Source: Chloroflexota bacterium (GTDB lineage Bacteria > Chloroflexota > Anaerolineae > Aggregatilineales > J027). Taken from it: a stretch of 38,006 nt of DNA. Shown here in pieces: positions 16,553-23,797 of this stretch; within the stretch, counting starts at the first letter, position 1; each line of letters starts with the position of its first letter. The translations under genes and the position numbers were made by a program. The stretch is taken from positions 1-38,006 of the forward strand of contig RFGP01000011.1 in the NCBI GenBank assembly GCA_003697365.1, written 5' to 3'. The notes under the pieces are model-generated. The model was not told where the DNA came from, searched no databases, and worked only from the letters and a program-made list of their open reading frames with translations.

Positions 16553-17314
16553 TTATAGTTTTGCTCCGCTATTTTGTTGAGCTAATACTTCCTCTAGAGA
16601 GATAGGCATTGGCTCTTGAGAAACTTGTGTAAGTGGTACTTCACCATCTGCACTTGCATTAGTAGTTTTTTCTGTCGCATAAACCATAAACTGGTGTGAG
16701 GCGACCAAGCCACCATCCACCCAAACATTCAGCAACCATTGCCCACTTGAACCCAGCTTAGCATTCCCTTTTAATGGCAGACGATAATTGGGCACAATTG
16801 CATTTTCACCAAATCGGAGAAAGTGCTCAGTTTCATATACATACTGTAGTTGCCCTTGATGGTCAATCATCTCAAAACGTAATAAAATCGGAGAAGGTTC
16901 ACCTTTTTTATCACAGCCTAAAATCACATAAGGGCGTAGAGCATGGCCTGCTGTTGAAACGCTTTTCACACGCCGAACATATAAACCATTACGTTGATAT
17001 TCATCAAGCAACAAGCCAATATCTAACAGCGAATAAGCAATGCTAAAATCAGGGTGATGCATTGCTTGATTCTGTGCAATCTGAGCAGCTTGGCTCATGT
17101 TTTTAGGCATGGCAAGGCGCTCTCGACGTTGGCGATGATGAGCTGCTGAACGTAACAGACTCATCAGCACAGCTCCTCCCATTAAGAATGCCACTAATAC
17201 AGCAAGCGCTGATGCATCAGCAAGCGCAAAACCTATCATTGTGGCAATCATCAAAAACGCCCAAATTTGATTACCTCGTAAGCTCATCTGTTGCACTTTA
17301 TGATCAATAAACAT
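16553..17314 (-). CDS. Two-TM membrane protein, first gene of the E2/JAB/E1 operon; function unknown
   Basis: I place the start at the ATG at 17314 (MFIDHKVQQ), giving 253 residues; a longer frame opens at 17422 but runs through the TATAAT at 17342-17347 and has no RBS support. Residues ~17-55 hold two hydrophobic segments (IWAFLMIATMIGFALADA and LAVLVAFLMGGAVLMSLL) joined by a very short turn, so both ends should be cytoplasmic. A basic stretch (HHRQRRERL) and a helical linker lead to a beta-rich domain (residues ~100-220: GLYVRRVKSVSTAG, PILLRFEMIDHQGQLQYVY, QWLLNVWVDGGLVASHQFMV). The family is not recognised. Its place at the head of the overlapping operon suggests a membrane anchor or substrate for the conjugation system. 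Confidence 0.65.
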   Translation of the reverse strand: MFIDHKVQQMSLRGNQIWAFLMIATMIGFALADASALAVLVAFLMGGAVLMSLLRSAAHHRQRRERLAMPKNMSQAAQIAQNQAMHHPDFSIAYSLLDIGLLLDEYQRNGLYVRRVKSVSTAGHALRPYVILGCDKKGEPSPILLRFEMIDHQGQLQYVYETEHFLRFGENAIVPNYRLPLKGNAKLGSSGQWLLNVWVDGGLVASHQFMVYATEKTTNASADGEVPLTQVSQEPMPISLEEVLAQQNSGAKL

Positions 17315-17447
17315 CAATCTACAACCTGTACTTTTATAAACATTATACGAAAACCACAATTCATAGTTGCACAAAAACCCTAAAAAATGGGTAATAATTA
17401 TGACTGCGAAACGAGACATCACAACGAGACATTAAGGAAAAATACGA

Positions 17448-19037
17448 ATGAGTTTTCGGGTTATTGTGGCAACCACACTGTCTGATTCAGGGTTAACACT
17501 GTTGCGTGGAGAGATCGGTGGTCTTGCCCAAGTGGTTCAACCTGAGCATTTACATACACACCCAGATTTAGCCAATGCCGAAGCCCTGATCATCCGCGAC
17601 GAAACAGAAATCAATGCCGAATTACTAGCTAAAATGCCTAAACTGCGCGTCATTGGACGTGCTGGGGCCGGTATTGCTGGCATTGATATTGAAGAAGCCA
17701 CACGTCGCGGCATTATTGTTATGAACACACCGGGCATCAATGCAATCAGCGTCGCTGAGTATACCTTCGCGCTAATCCTCGCGCTAGCACGCTATGTTAT
17801 CGACGCGCATAACCAGCTCGAAAAACAGCAATGGCAACGCGATAATTTTATAGGTATTGAACTCAACAGAAAAACCTTGGGCATCATTGGCTTAGGGCGC
17901 GTAGGTCGAGAAGTTGCACGCCGCGCTAATTGTTTTGGAATGCGTGTTTTAGCCTATGATCCTTATGTGGATGAGGAACAACTTAGCAACGTAAACGTTA
18001 AACTTGTAGGAATGCCCGAACTAGTGACCAGTAGTGATATTATAAGCGTTCATGCTGCCTATACTCCCGAAACAGAACATCTATTAAATGTCGGGATGCT
18101 TTCCATGTGCAAACCTAACGCGCTTCTTATTAACACAGCACATGGACGTATTATAGATGAACAAGCACTTCTCACCTATCTTGACAATGGACGTTTAGCT
18201 GGTGCAGCACTTGATGTATTCGCACACGAACCGATTGACATGAATCATCCTTTGCTCCAACATCCAAGAGTTATACATACCCCCCATATAGGTGATAGCA
18301 CCCGTGAAGCACAGCACGATCTGGGATTGATGATCGTACAGCAAGTGTTAGATGCACTTTCAGGGCACGACTATCGCAATGTAGTTAATATGCCGATTGT
18401 TGAAGGTAATGCATTCACTGCAATTTTGCCTTATATGCAGCTCGCCGAGAGTATCGGTAAGCTACAACATCACCTTGCAGGTGGGCCAATTCAGCGCGTT
18501 ATTGTTGAGTTTAAGGGCGAAGAATTTCAACGCTTGCTTAAACCAATGACAGTTGCTCTATTACGTGGCTTATTAATGCCTGTATTGGGAGCAGAAAGCG
18601 TAAATTATATTAATGCTCCTATTCTCGCACACGAACGCGGCATTTTTGTTACGCAGGCAAAAGGAATCGGCAGTGCTCACTATACCAATCTACTCACCAG
18701 CAAAGTTCAATGGGCTGGTGGCGAAATACTAGTATCAGGTGCGCTTTTCAATCACACCGATCCTCACATCGTACAAATCGATCAGTATCGCACAGATATT
18801 GTGCCAAGTGGAACACTACTCATCATGGGTAGTTATGACATTCCGGGCGTTATCGGACGCATCGGAACAATTTTAGCCGAAAATAATATCAATATTGCGG
18901 ATTGGCGAACAGGTCGTGCAGAACCCGGCGGACATACGTTATCCGTCGTTACACTTGACCAACCATTAACAGATGAAGTCCTAGAAAAAATTCGACAACA
19001 GGAATATATACGACACGCAAAACAAATCGCACTCTAA
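17448..19037 (+). CDS. serA: D-3-phosphoglycerate dehydrogenase
   Basis: ATG at 17448 with TAAGGAA at 17433-17439. At 529 residues it is the long, three-domain form: a catalytic/NAD domain with GLGRVGREVARRANCFGMRV (Rossmann motif), NTAHGRIIDEQALL with the catalytic Arg, FAHEPIDMNHPL with the Glu, and HTPHIGDSTREAQ with the His; an intervening domain (~320-450); and a C-terminal ACT domain (GSYDIPGVIGRIGTILAENN) that binds serine in many homologues. It oxidises 3-phosphoglycerate, the first step of serine synthesis, in the cytosol. Other ser genes are not adjacent. The usual HLGAST motif reads HIGDST, a mild variant. Regulation by serine through the ACT domain is inferred from the family. Confidence 0.95.
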   Translation: MSFRVIVATTLSDSGLTLLRGEIGGLAQVVQPEHLHTHPDLANAEALIIRDETEINAELLAKMPKLRVIGRAGAGIAGIDIEEATRRGIIVMNTPGINAISVAEYTFALILALARYVIDAHNQLEKQQWQRDNFIGIELNRKTLGIIGLGRVGREVARRANCFGMRVLAYDPYVDEEQLSNVNVKLVGMPELVTSSDIISVHAAYTPETEHLLNVGMLSMCKPNALLINTAHGRIIDEQALLTYLDNGRLAGAALDVFAHEPIDMNHPLLQHPRVIHTPHIGDSTREAQHDLGLMIVQQVLDALSGHDYRNVVNMPIVEGNAFTAILPYMQLAESIGKLQHHLAGGPIQRVIVEFKGEEFQRLLKPMTVALLRGLLMPVLGAESVNYINAPILAHERGIFVTQAKGIGSAHYTNLLTSKVQWAGGEILVSGALFNHTDPHIVQIDQYRTDIVPSGTLLIMGSYDIPGVIGRIGTILAENNINIADWRTGRAEPGGHTLSVVTLDQPLTDEVLEKIRQQEYIRHAKQIAL

Positions 19038-19044
19038 CGTTTTC

Positions 19045-19074
19045 TTGACACAGAACACAAGTTCGCCTTATAAT
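19045..19074 (+). promoter_or_regulatory. lexA promoter
   Basis: TTGACA (19045-19050) and TATAAT (19069-19074), both perfect to consensus, are 18 bases apart, 56 bases before the lexA start codon. The LexA-type operator at 19053-19064 lies entirely in the spacer, so bound repressor would block RNA polymerase. Confidence 0.85.
19053..19064 (+). promoter_or_regulatory. LexA operator (SOS box, GAAC-N4-GTTC type)
   Basis: GAAC ACAA GTTC is an exact copy of the Gram-positive/Chloroflexi-style SOS box core GAAC-N4-GTTC and sits between the -35 and -10 elements of the lexA promoter, pointing to autoregulation. The box identity is from known consensus; the site is read directly. Confidence 0.82.
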
Positions 19075-19088
19075 CAAACATAATAAAC

Positions 19089-19100
19089 GAACATCTGTGC
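19089..19100 (+). promoter_or_regulatory. Possible second, imperfect LexA half-operator
   Basis: GAAC ATCT GTGC has a perfect left half and a right half with one mismatch to GTTC. It lies 24 bases after the first box, downstream of the -10 element and in the 5' leader of lexA. Could be a weak secondary operator or chance. Confidence 0.35.
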
Positions 19101-19129
19101 GATGTCTATTAAAGATAGGAATATTTTTT

Positions 19130-19840
19130 ATGAAGTCTAGGAAACGACGTACAGGCTCAAAATTATCTGAGCGGCAAAAGAAGATATTACAGTTTATAGA
19201 AAAAACATATCTTGAAACCGGATTCCCCCCGACTATTCGTGAAATTGGCGAAGCAGTAAATATCGGCTCAACTTCTGTCGTGAACTATAACCTCAACAAA
19301 CTCGAACAAGCCGGTTACATCAAACGCGAACGTAATGTCTCACGAGGCTTAAGGCTGATTCGTACTTATAAAGATCAACCTTTTAACCCTCTAAATGTTC
19401 AACTTCAAGAAGATGACACCAATACTGTTAAAGTACCATTAGTCGGGCATATTGTTGCGAGTGAGCCTCTCGAATTGCCAGAAGGCAACGATCTTGCTTA
19501 CCCAGATGAAGAAGATTTACTTCCGCTGCCAACAAGTTTATTGGGTAAATATAGCGGACGAAAGCCTGTCTTCGCCCTACGGGTCAATGGGGATTCAATG
19601 ATCGACGCTTTAGTTGGGGATCAAGACATTGTGATTCTAGAACAACAAGAAACAGCCCAGAATGGTGATATGGTTGCTGTTTGGCTTGTAGGAGAAAACA
19701 AGACAACGCTAAAGTATTTCTATAAAGAAGGTGAGCGCGTGCGTCTACAACCTGCCAACGCAACGATGCAACCTATTTACGTAGATGCTCGGCAGGTGCG
19801 TATTCAAGGGCGCGTGTTAGCTGTCATTAGGCAGATATAA
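19130..19840 (+). CDS. lexA: SOS repressor LexA
   Basis: Start at the ATG at 19130 because GATAGGA ends 9 bases upstream; a frame opening at 19097 runs over the operator region. The 236-residue product has the winged-helix DNA-binding domain (LSERQKKILQFIEKTYLETG, PPTIREIGEAVNIGSTSVV) and a C-terminal S24 peptidase domain with catalytic Ser156 in RVNGDSMIDALVGDQD and Lys195 in KTTLKYFYKEG. The self-cleavage region reads PLVGHIVASEPLELPEG, so the scissile bond is Ala110-Ser111 where most LexA proteins have Ala-Gly. Between cleavage site and Ser there are about 11 more residues than in the E. coli protein. It represses SOS genes until RecA-promoted self-cleavage. Its own promoter holds a matching operator. 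Confidence 0.95.
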   Translation: MKSRKRRTGSKLSERQKKILQFIEKTYLETGFPPTIREIGEAVNIGSTSVVNYNLNKLEQAGYIKRERNVSRGLRLIRTYKDQPFNPLNVQLQEDDTNTVKVPLVGHIVASEPLELPEGNDLAYPDEEDLLPLPTSLLGKYSGRKPVFALRVNGDSMIDALVGDQDIVILEQQETAQNGDMVAVWLVGENKTTLKYFYKEGERVRLQPANATMQPIYVDARQVRIQGRVLAVIRQI

Positions 19841-19852
19841 ACAATCATCAAG

Positions 19853-20683
19853 CTACTGTCCACCATTGACAACGGCGAGTACAGCAATAATTGCCGCGCT
19901 CATCACAAAAGGGACATAAACCCAATCACGCAAGGGGTTCGTGTCTTGCATATAAACTGCATCAGGGATCATGCGCGCTATGAGCGTGTTTTCTTCAGGA
20001 GCTCTGAAATATGAAAGTATTTCATAGCTTTTGTCCCGATTATATGAACCAATTACAAATTTAGGACTAATAAGCCACGCCAATAGAAAACCCACCGATA
20101 ACCCACCAATGTGTGCAGCATTATCAATATAGGTGTTGGGCGCAAAACCATAAGCAATATTGAGTGCGCCTAAAACAACAAGATTACGCACTCTAATACG
20201 TGCTATTGGGCCTAAGACATCGATATGTAAATAGTAGTACACTGCTACCGCGCTAAAAATAGCAAAGATCGCGCCTGACGCTCCCAATGAGATATTGTCT
20301 AGCCAAAGCAAGCTAGCAATACTGCCTGATATGCCGCCTAAAAAATAGATGATGATGAAACGTATATGCCCAAACGTTCGCTCTACTTCACGTCCAAATA
20401 AATACAACGCAAGTCCATTAAATAACAAGTGCGTTAGGTCAGCATGTAAAAACATTGCTGTTATTAGACGATAATATTCGCCATCATAAATAGCTTGATT
20501 GACCTTTGCCCAGCGCAACACAAACAAGTTTTGTTCAAAAGGGTTAAGCGACTGTTGATAGAAAAAAACGGCTGTAATGATGGCTAAGATTACATATGTT
20601 ATCCACGGTTGAACGGTTGGATAGTAAGCAGGTATGCGACGGGGTGGTGTTGGTGATGTTGAGATAGGTATTTGATCATTCAT
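19853..20683 (-). CDS. Rhomboid family intramembrane serine protease
   Basis: ATG at 20683 with AAGGAAG upstream. The 276-residue protein has six or seven hydrophobic segments and the rhomboid signature: HADLTHLLFNGLALYLFG in the L1/TM2 region with the conserved Asn, GREVERTFGHIRF, LGASGAIFAIFSA with catalytic Ser136, and NAAHIGGLSVGFLLAWL with catalytic His191. It should cleave TM segments of membrane proteins inside the cytoplasmic membrane. The last helix near residues 256-272 is an extra segment after the catalytic core. It converges on lexA with only 12 bases between them and follows the FHA genes on the same strand, but a strong terminator separates it from them, so it likely has its own promoter. 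Substrate unknown. Confidence 0.93.
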   Translation of the reverse strand: MNDQIPISTSPTPPRRIPAYYPTVQPWITYVILAIITAVFFYQQSLNPFEQNLFVLRWAKVNQAIYDGEYYRLITAMFLHADLTHLLFNGLALYLFGREVERTFGHIRFIIIYFLGGISGSIASLLWLDNISLGASGAIFAIFSAVAVYYYLHIDVLGPIARIRVRNLVVLGALNIAYGFAPNTYIDNAAHIGGLSVGFLLAWLISPKFVIGSYNRDKSYEILSYFRAPEENTLIARMIPDAVYMQDTNPLRDWVYVPFVMSAAIIAVLAVVNGGQ

Positions 20684-20780
20684 CGAAACTTCCTTGCTGG
20701 AAACCGCCCGACTTTAGCGAGTGGTAATTAACAGTTCTATTATGTGCCTAGTATAGAGGTATTTCAAGTTAATGAATCAT

Positions 20781-20818
20781 AAAAATAGCACTACTTCTAA
20801 TCAAAGAAGCAGTGCTAT
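20781..20818 (-). terminator. Rho-independent terminator of the FHA gene pair
   Basis: A 14-base stem (20785-20798 with 20805-20818, one mismatch) and a 6-base loop are followed on the minus strand by five T residues (20785-20781). It lies just after the stop of the 226-residue FHA protein gene. Confidence 0.82.
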
Positions 20819-20837
20819 GAAGCAGTTAGCTGCTCAT

Positions 20838-21518
20838 TTAGGCACAAGCAGTCGGGTCAACAGAATAGCCAAGCGCATCTACAATGCTCGATAAAACAGG
20901 AATATCATCCCAAGCGCAAGATTGATCAATGATGATAATGGCTATCACACTTGTGACGATGCAAAGCACAAGAAACACACCACAACCCAAAAACAACCAA
21001 CGCGCTATTCCGCCACCTTCAACATAATATTCATCATCTTCATAATAATCTTGGCCGGCAACAGGTGGCGGGCCATATTCCCCACCAACGGGAGCTTGAC
21101 CTTGTTGCCCATAATAGTCAATGGGCGCACCCTGTGGCATACCCGCTAGTTGTGTGGGGTAAGGTTGTTGAGCAGGCGCACCATACTGCCCTTGCGGTTG
21201 AGGAGGCACCATACTTAGTGATTCATACACTAGCTCAACAGTTTCACCTAAGCCTATCACATCTCCTACACTGAGTGGACGACTACCTGTAACTCGTTGA
21301 CGATTCACAAAAGTACCATTCGTTGAGCCAAGGTCTTCAATAACATATCCCCCAGCACTGCGTCGCAAACGGCAATGATGACGACTGACTTCAACATCCG
21401 GGACTACAATATCAGTGCCTGATTCACGCCCAATCGTCACAACATCACGATTCAGTTCAAATACAACGCCGGGTTGTGGTCCGCGTCGCACAACAAGTCG
21501 ATAACCACCACCTTGCAT
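20838..21518 (-). CDS. FHA-domain membrane protein (226 aa)
   Basis: ATG at 21518 preceded by GGAGAG. The N-terminal ~100 residues form a clear FHA domain: VTIGRESGTDIVVPDVEVSR, HHCRLRRSAGGYVIEDLGST and NGTFVNRQRVTG with the phosphothreonine-binding Arg, Ser and Asn positions intact. A Gln/Pro/Gly/Tyr-rich linker (residues ~105-165) leads to one TM helix (WLFLGCGVFLVLCIVTSVIAIIIID, given here as residues ~172-195) and a short extracytoplasmic tail with two Cys. FHA domains read phosphothreonine, usually placed by Ser/Thr kinases; no kinase gene is in the window. It is a paralogue of the 318-residue protein 18 bases upstream and probably co-transcribed with it. Confidence 0.9.
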   Translation of the reverse strand: MQGGGYRLVVRRGPQPGVVFELNRDVVTIGRESGTDIVVPDVEVSRHHCRLRRSAGGYVIEDLGSTNGTFVNRQRVTGSRPLSVGDVIGLGETVELVYESLSMVPPQPQGQYGAPAQQPYPTQLAGMPQGAPIDYYGQQGQAPVGGEYGPPPVAGQDYYEDDEYYVEGGGIARWLFLGCGVFLVLCIVTSVIAIIIIDQSCAWDDIPVLSSIVDALGYSVDPTACA

Positions 21519-21536
21519 ACCGATACTCTCCTATCT

Positions 21537-22493
21537 TTATTCGTTCGTGCCCGTTGAAGGTGTTTCAAAACTGATCACAATACCGCAGATTTGACCATTT
21601 TTGATATTGAACGTAATTTCATCCGCTTGGCCTTCAGGTGGGGTTAAGTCACAAGTAACATCATTGCCATTTGCACGACAATCAACATTCACTCCAGTTA
21701 AGGCCCCACACAATCCTGTAGAAGTATTGGGATTATCTAAAAAGGCTGCTTCATCTTCACATACAAAAGATTTTGCTTCTTGCACATTGCAATTATTTTG
21801 GAGGGCATCTACAAAATTCTCAACATTATCTACGCTGCTGCCCGGAAGAGGCACGGCATTTACAGCATCCGAGATACCGCGCACATCATCCAATGGACTA
21901 TCAATTACCACAATCGCTACAATCCAAGAAACAAGCGCCAATACCACAAAAATACTGCATCCAATCAAAACACCGCACCCGCGATTGCCACGCGCTTGAT
22001 CATCGTAGTTATAATAAGGGGCAGGCTGAGCAAAAGCAGGTTGTGGCTGTGAACCAAATCCTACTGGTGGTGGCGCATAATAAGGGTCTTGTGGTGGTGG
22101 TGGTGCAGCATAACCACCTTGCGGAGCAGATGCTGAAGGCGCATAAGCCGATGGTGCCGGTGCGGGTGCAGCACCGCCGCCCACGCTAGTCTCATAAGCT
22201 AGCGTTACAGTTTCACCAAGTCCAATTAAATCTCCCGGATTTAGAGGCTGTGCACCAGTCAAGCGCCGCCCATTGACAAATGTACCATTGGTAGAGCCTA
22301 AATCTTCAATGGTATAGCCACTTGGGCCGCGTGTTAAGCGGCAATGATGACGACTGACTTCGGGATCATTGACCGTAATCTCATTGTTTACGTCGCGCCC
22401 TATCGTCATCATATCCCGATTGAGTTCATATACTTGATTCGGTTGGGGGCCACGTCGCACAACTAAGCGAAACCCACCGCCATAATTCATCAT
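21537..22493 (-). CDS. FHA-domain membrane protein (318 aa)
   Basis: GGAGA precedes the tandem ATG codons at 22493. The N-terminal FHA domain (MTIGRDVNNEITVNDPEVSR, HHCRLTRGPSGYTIEDLGST, NGTFVNGRRLTG) closely matches the downstream paralogue. A linker rich in Ala/Pro/Gly/Tyr (about residues 105-170) precedes a TM helix (GVLIGCSIFVVLALVSWIVA). The outer part of ~115 residues differs from the paralogue: it holds six or more Cys and ends with a beta-rich segment (NDVTCDLTPPEGQADEITF, NIKNGQICGIVISFE), so it may be a disulfide-stabilised ectodomain. The pair looks like a tandem duplication with divergent outer parts. Cytoplasmic phosphothreonine sensing linked to an outer domain is inferred. Confidence 0.9.
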   Translation of the reverse strand: MMNYGGGFRLVVRRGPQPNQVYELNRDMMTIGRDVNNEITVNDPEVSRHHCRLTRGPSGYTIEDLGSTNGTFVNGRRLTGAQPLNPGDLIGLGETVTLAYETSVGGGAAPAPAPSAYAPSASAPQGGYAAPPPPQDPYYAPPPVGFGSQPQPAFAQPAPYYNYDDQARGNRGCGVLIGCSIFVVLALVSWIVAIVVIDSPLDDVRGISDAVNAVPLPGSSVDNVENFVDALQNNCNVQEAKSFVCEDEAAFLDNPNTSTGLCGALTGVNVDCRANGNDVTCDLTPPEGQADEITFNIKNGQICGIVISFETPSTGTNE

Positions 22494-22638
22494 TCACGCC
22501 GTCTCCTTAAATCGAGCACAAGCACTTAAGGGGCCAAAAAAACCTACTTATCAATGCTTCATAAAAGTATAATGCAAAGCGAGTATACTACGATGCGGTA
22601 TTTTCCGACAAGCGACAGCCCAAATTAAAGATGATCAA

Positions 22639-23451
22639 ATGAACAAATTTCAAAGTCCACCAAAAGCACTTACTATAGCAGGGTCAGATTCTAGTGGCAG
22701 TGCAGGCATTCAAGCAGATTTAAAAACCTTCACTGCACGAGGGGTATTTGGCACAAGTGTCACAACTATTATAACCGCCCAAAATACAACAGGTGTAAAA
22801 AAAGCATACACGCTTCCATTGGATATAATTCATGCACAAATACACACAGTACTAGAAGATATTGAAGTTGATGTTATTAAAACTGGGCTTCTAGGAAAAG
22901 TTGATGTTGTACTTAAAGTTGCCGAATTGTTGCCCGCTGTGCCGCTTGTGGTTGATCCTGTATTAGTCAATGGGCAAGGACAACTTATCGTTAGTCAAGA
23001 TACTATCTTATCTTATCAACAACACCTCTTCCCTAAGGCCACCATCATCACCCCTAACATAGATGAAACAAAGCTACTTACTAATCTTCCCCAACTAGTT
23101 TCAACAGAAGATTTTGAAAAGGCAGCACGCATTCTTCATGCGCTGGGGCCCAAATTTGTCCTTATTAAAGGAGGGCAATCACCCGATAAGCATATAGTAT
23201 TCGATGTGTTGTATGATGGAAAACAACTAGCCTTTTTGGAGAACCCAAGACTTCCTGTAGAAAACCCACATGGTATTGGGTGTACGTTTGCCTCAGCAAT
23301 AGCCGCAGAAATAGCAAAGGGCAATTCAGTTCCAAAAGCCGTACAAATTGCCCTTCAGTATGTACAACGCGCTTTAGCAGGGGCACTCCACTGGACAATT
23401 GGGCAAGGGCGATTGCCATTAAATCATTTTGCAGGATTAGAGATCATCTAG
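22639..23451 (+). CDS. thiD: Hydroxymethylpyrimidine/phosphomethylpyrimidine kinase
   Basis: The 270-residue protein has the ribokinase-fold ThiD signature: ALTIAGSDSSGSAGIQADLK at the start, TSVTTIITAQNTTGV, IKTGLLG, VVDPVLVNGQG, TPNIDETKLL and the anion-hole motif NPHGIGCTFASAIAAEIAKG near the C-terminus. It phosphorylates HMP and HMP-phosphate in thiamine pyrophosphate synthesis, in the cytosol. ATG at 22639 has only a weak RBS (AAAGATGAT). I looked for a TPP riboswitch in the 145 bases upstream and saw none. No other thi gene is adjacent. Its 3' end overlaps the convergent small acidic protein gene by 15 bases. Confidence 0.95.
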   Translation: MNKFQSPPKALTIAGSDSSGSAGIQADLKTFTARGVFGTSVTTIITAQNTTGVKKAYTLPLDIIHAQIHTVLEDIEVDVIKTGLLGKVDVVLKVAELLPAVPLVVDPVLVNGQGQLIVSQDTILSYQQHLFPKATIITPNIDETKLLTNLPQLVSTEDFEKAARILHALGPKFVLIKGGQSPDKHIVFDVLYDGKQLAFLENPRLPVENPHGIGCTFASAIAAEIAKGNSVPKAVQIALQYVQRALAGALHWTIGQGRLPLNHFAGLEII

Positions 23452-23778
23452 TCGCCCTTTATCCAACGCAATTTGAAATGCTCGCCCGATCATTAAAATC
23501 TCTTGCACCCATAGAATAAGGGCTTCTTGGCTTTCGTCATTCAGTTCCAGCGTTGACAATAAAACTTCTGGCATATCAGTGAGTACTTCTGTGCTCAAAC
23601 AAGCAATGGCTTGTAATACAGAATCACGAGAAGGGGGCGGTTCATCATTCATGAGTTCGGTATACCATGCTTCGATCATTGGGTGTATCTGTTCACACGC
23701 TGATCCCTCTGCCAACTCTCGATTGGCTAAATCTTCAAATTCTTCAAGCCAATCTGGACGCATATTTTCATCATCCAT
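23437..23778 (-). CDS. Small acidic helical protein (113 aa), function unknown
   Basis: Start at the ATG at 23778 (MDDENMRPDWLEEFEDLANR), with GGAGAG about ten bases upstream; the frame is open to 23847 inside rsmH but that part is not needed. The product is acidic, has no signal or TM segment, and appears to be all-helical (IHPMIEAWYTELMNDE, SVLQAIACLSTEVLTDMPEV, SQEALILWVQEILMIGRAF). The family is not recognised. It follows rsmH by 19 bases on the same strand and is probably co-transcribed. Confidence 0.65.
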   Translation of the reverse strand: MDDENMRPDWLEEFEDLANRELAEGSACEQIHPMIEAWYTELMNDEPPPSRDSVLQAIACLSTEVLTDMPEVLLSTLELNDESQEALILWVQEILMIGRAFQIALDKGRLDDL

Positions 23779-23797
23779 GTTAAAAAAACTCTCCGTG

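Noticed and set aside
21601-22189. Long open frames on the plus strand opposite the FHA genes
   Set aside because: They are antisense to clear FHA and ectodomain coding sequence, have no recognisable domains, and reflect the biased linker composition.
22494-22638. TPP riboswitch upstream of thiD
   Set aside because: The conserved CUGAGA and ACCUGA elements are not present in the 145-base gap.
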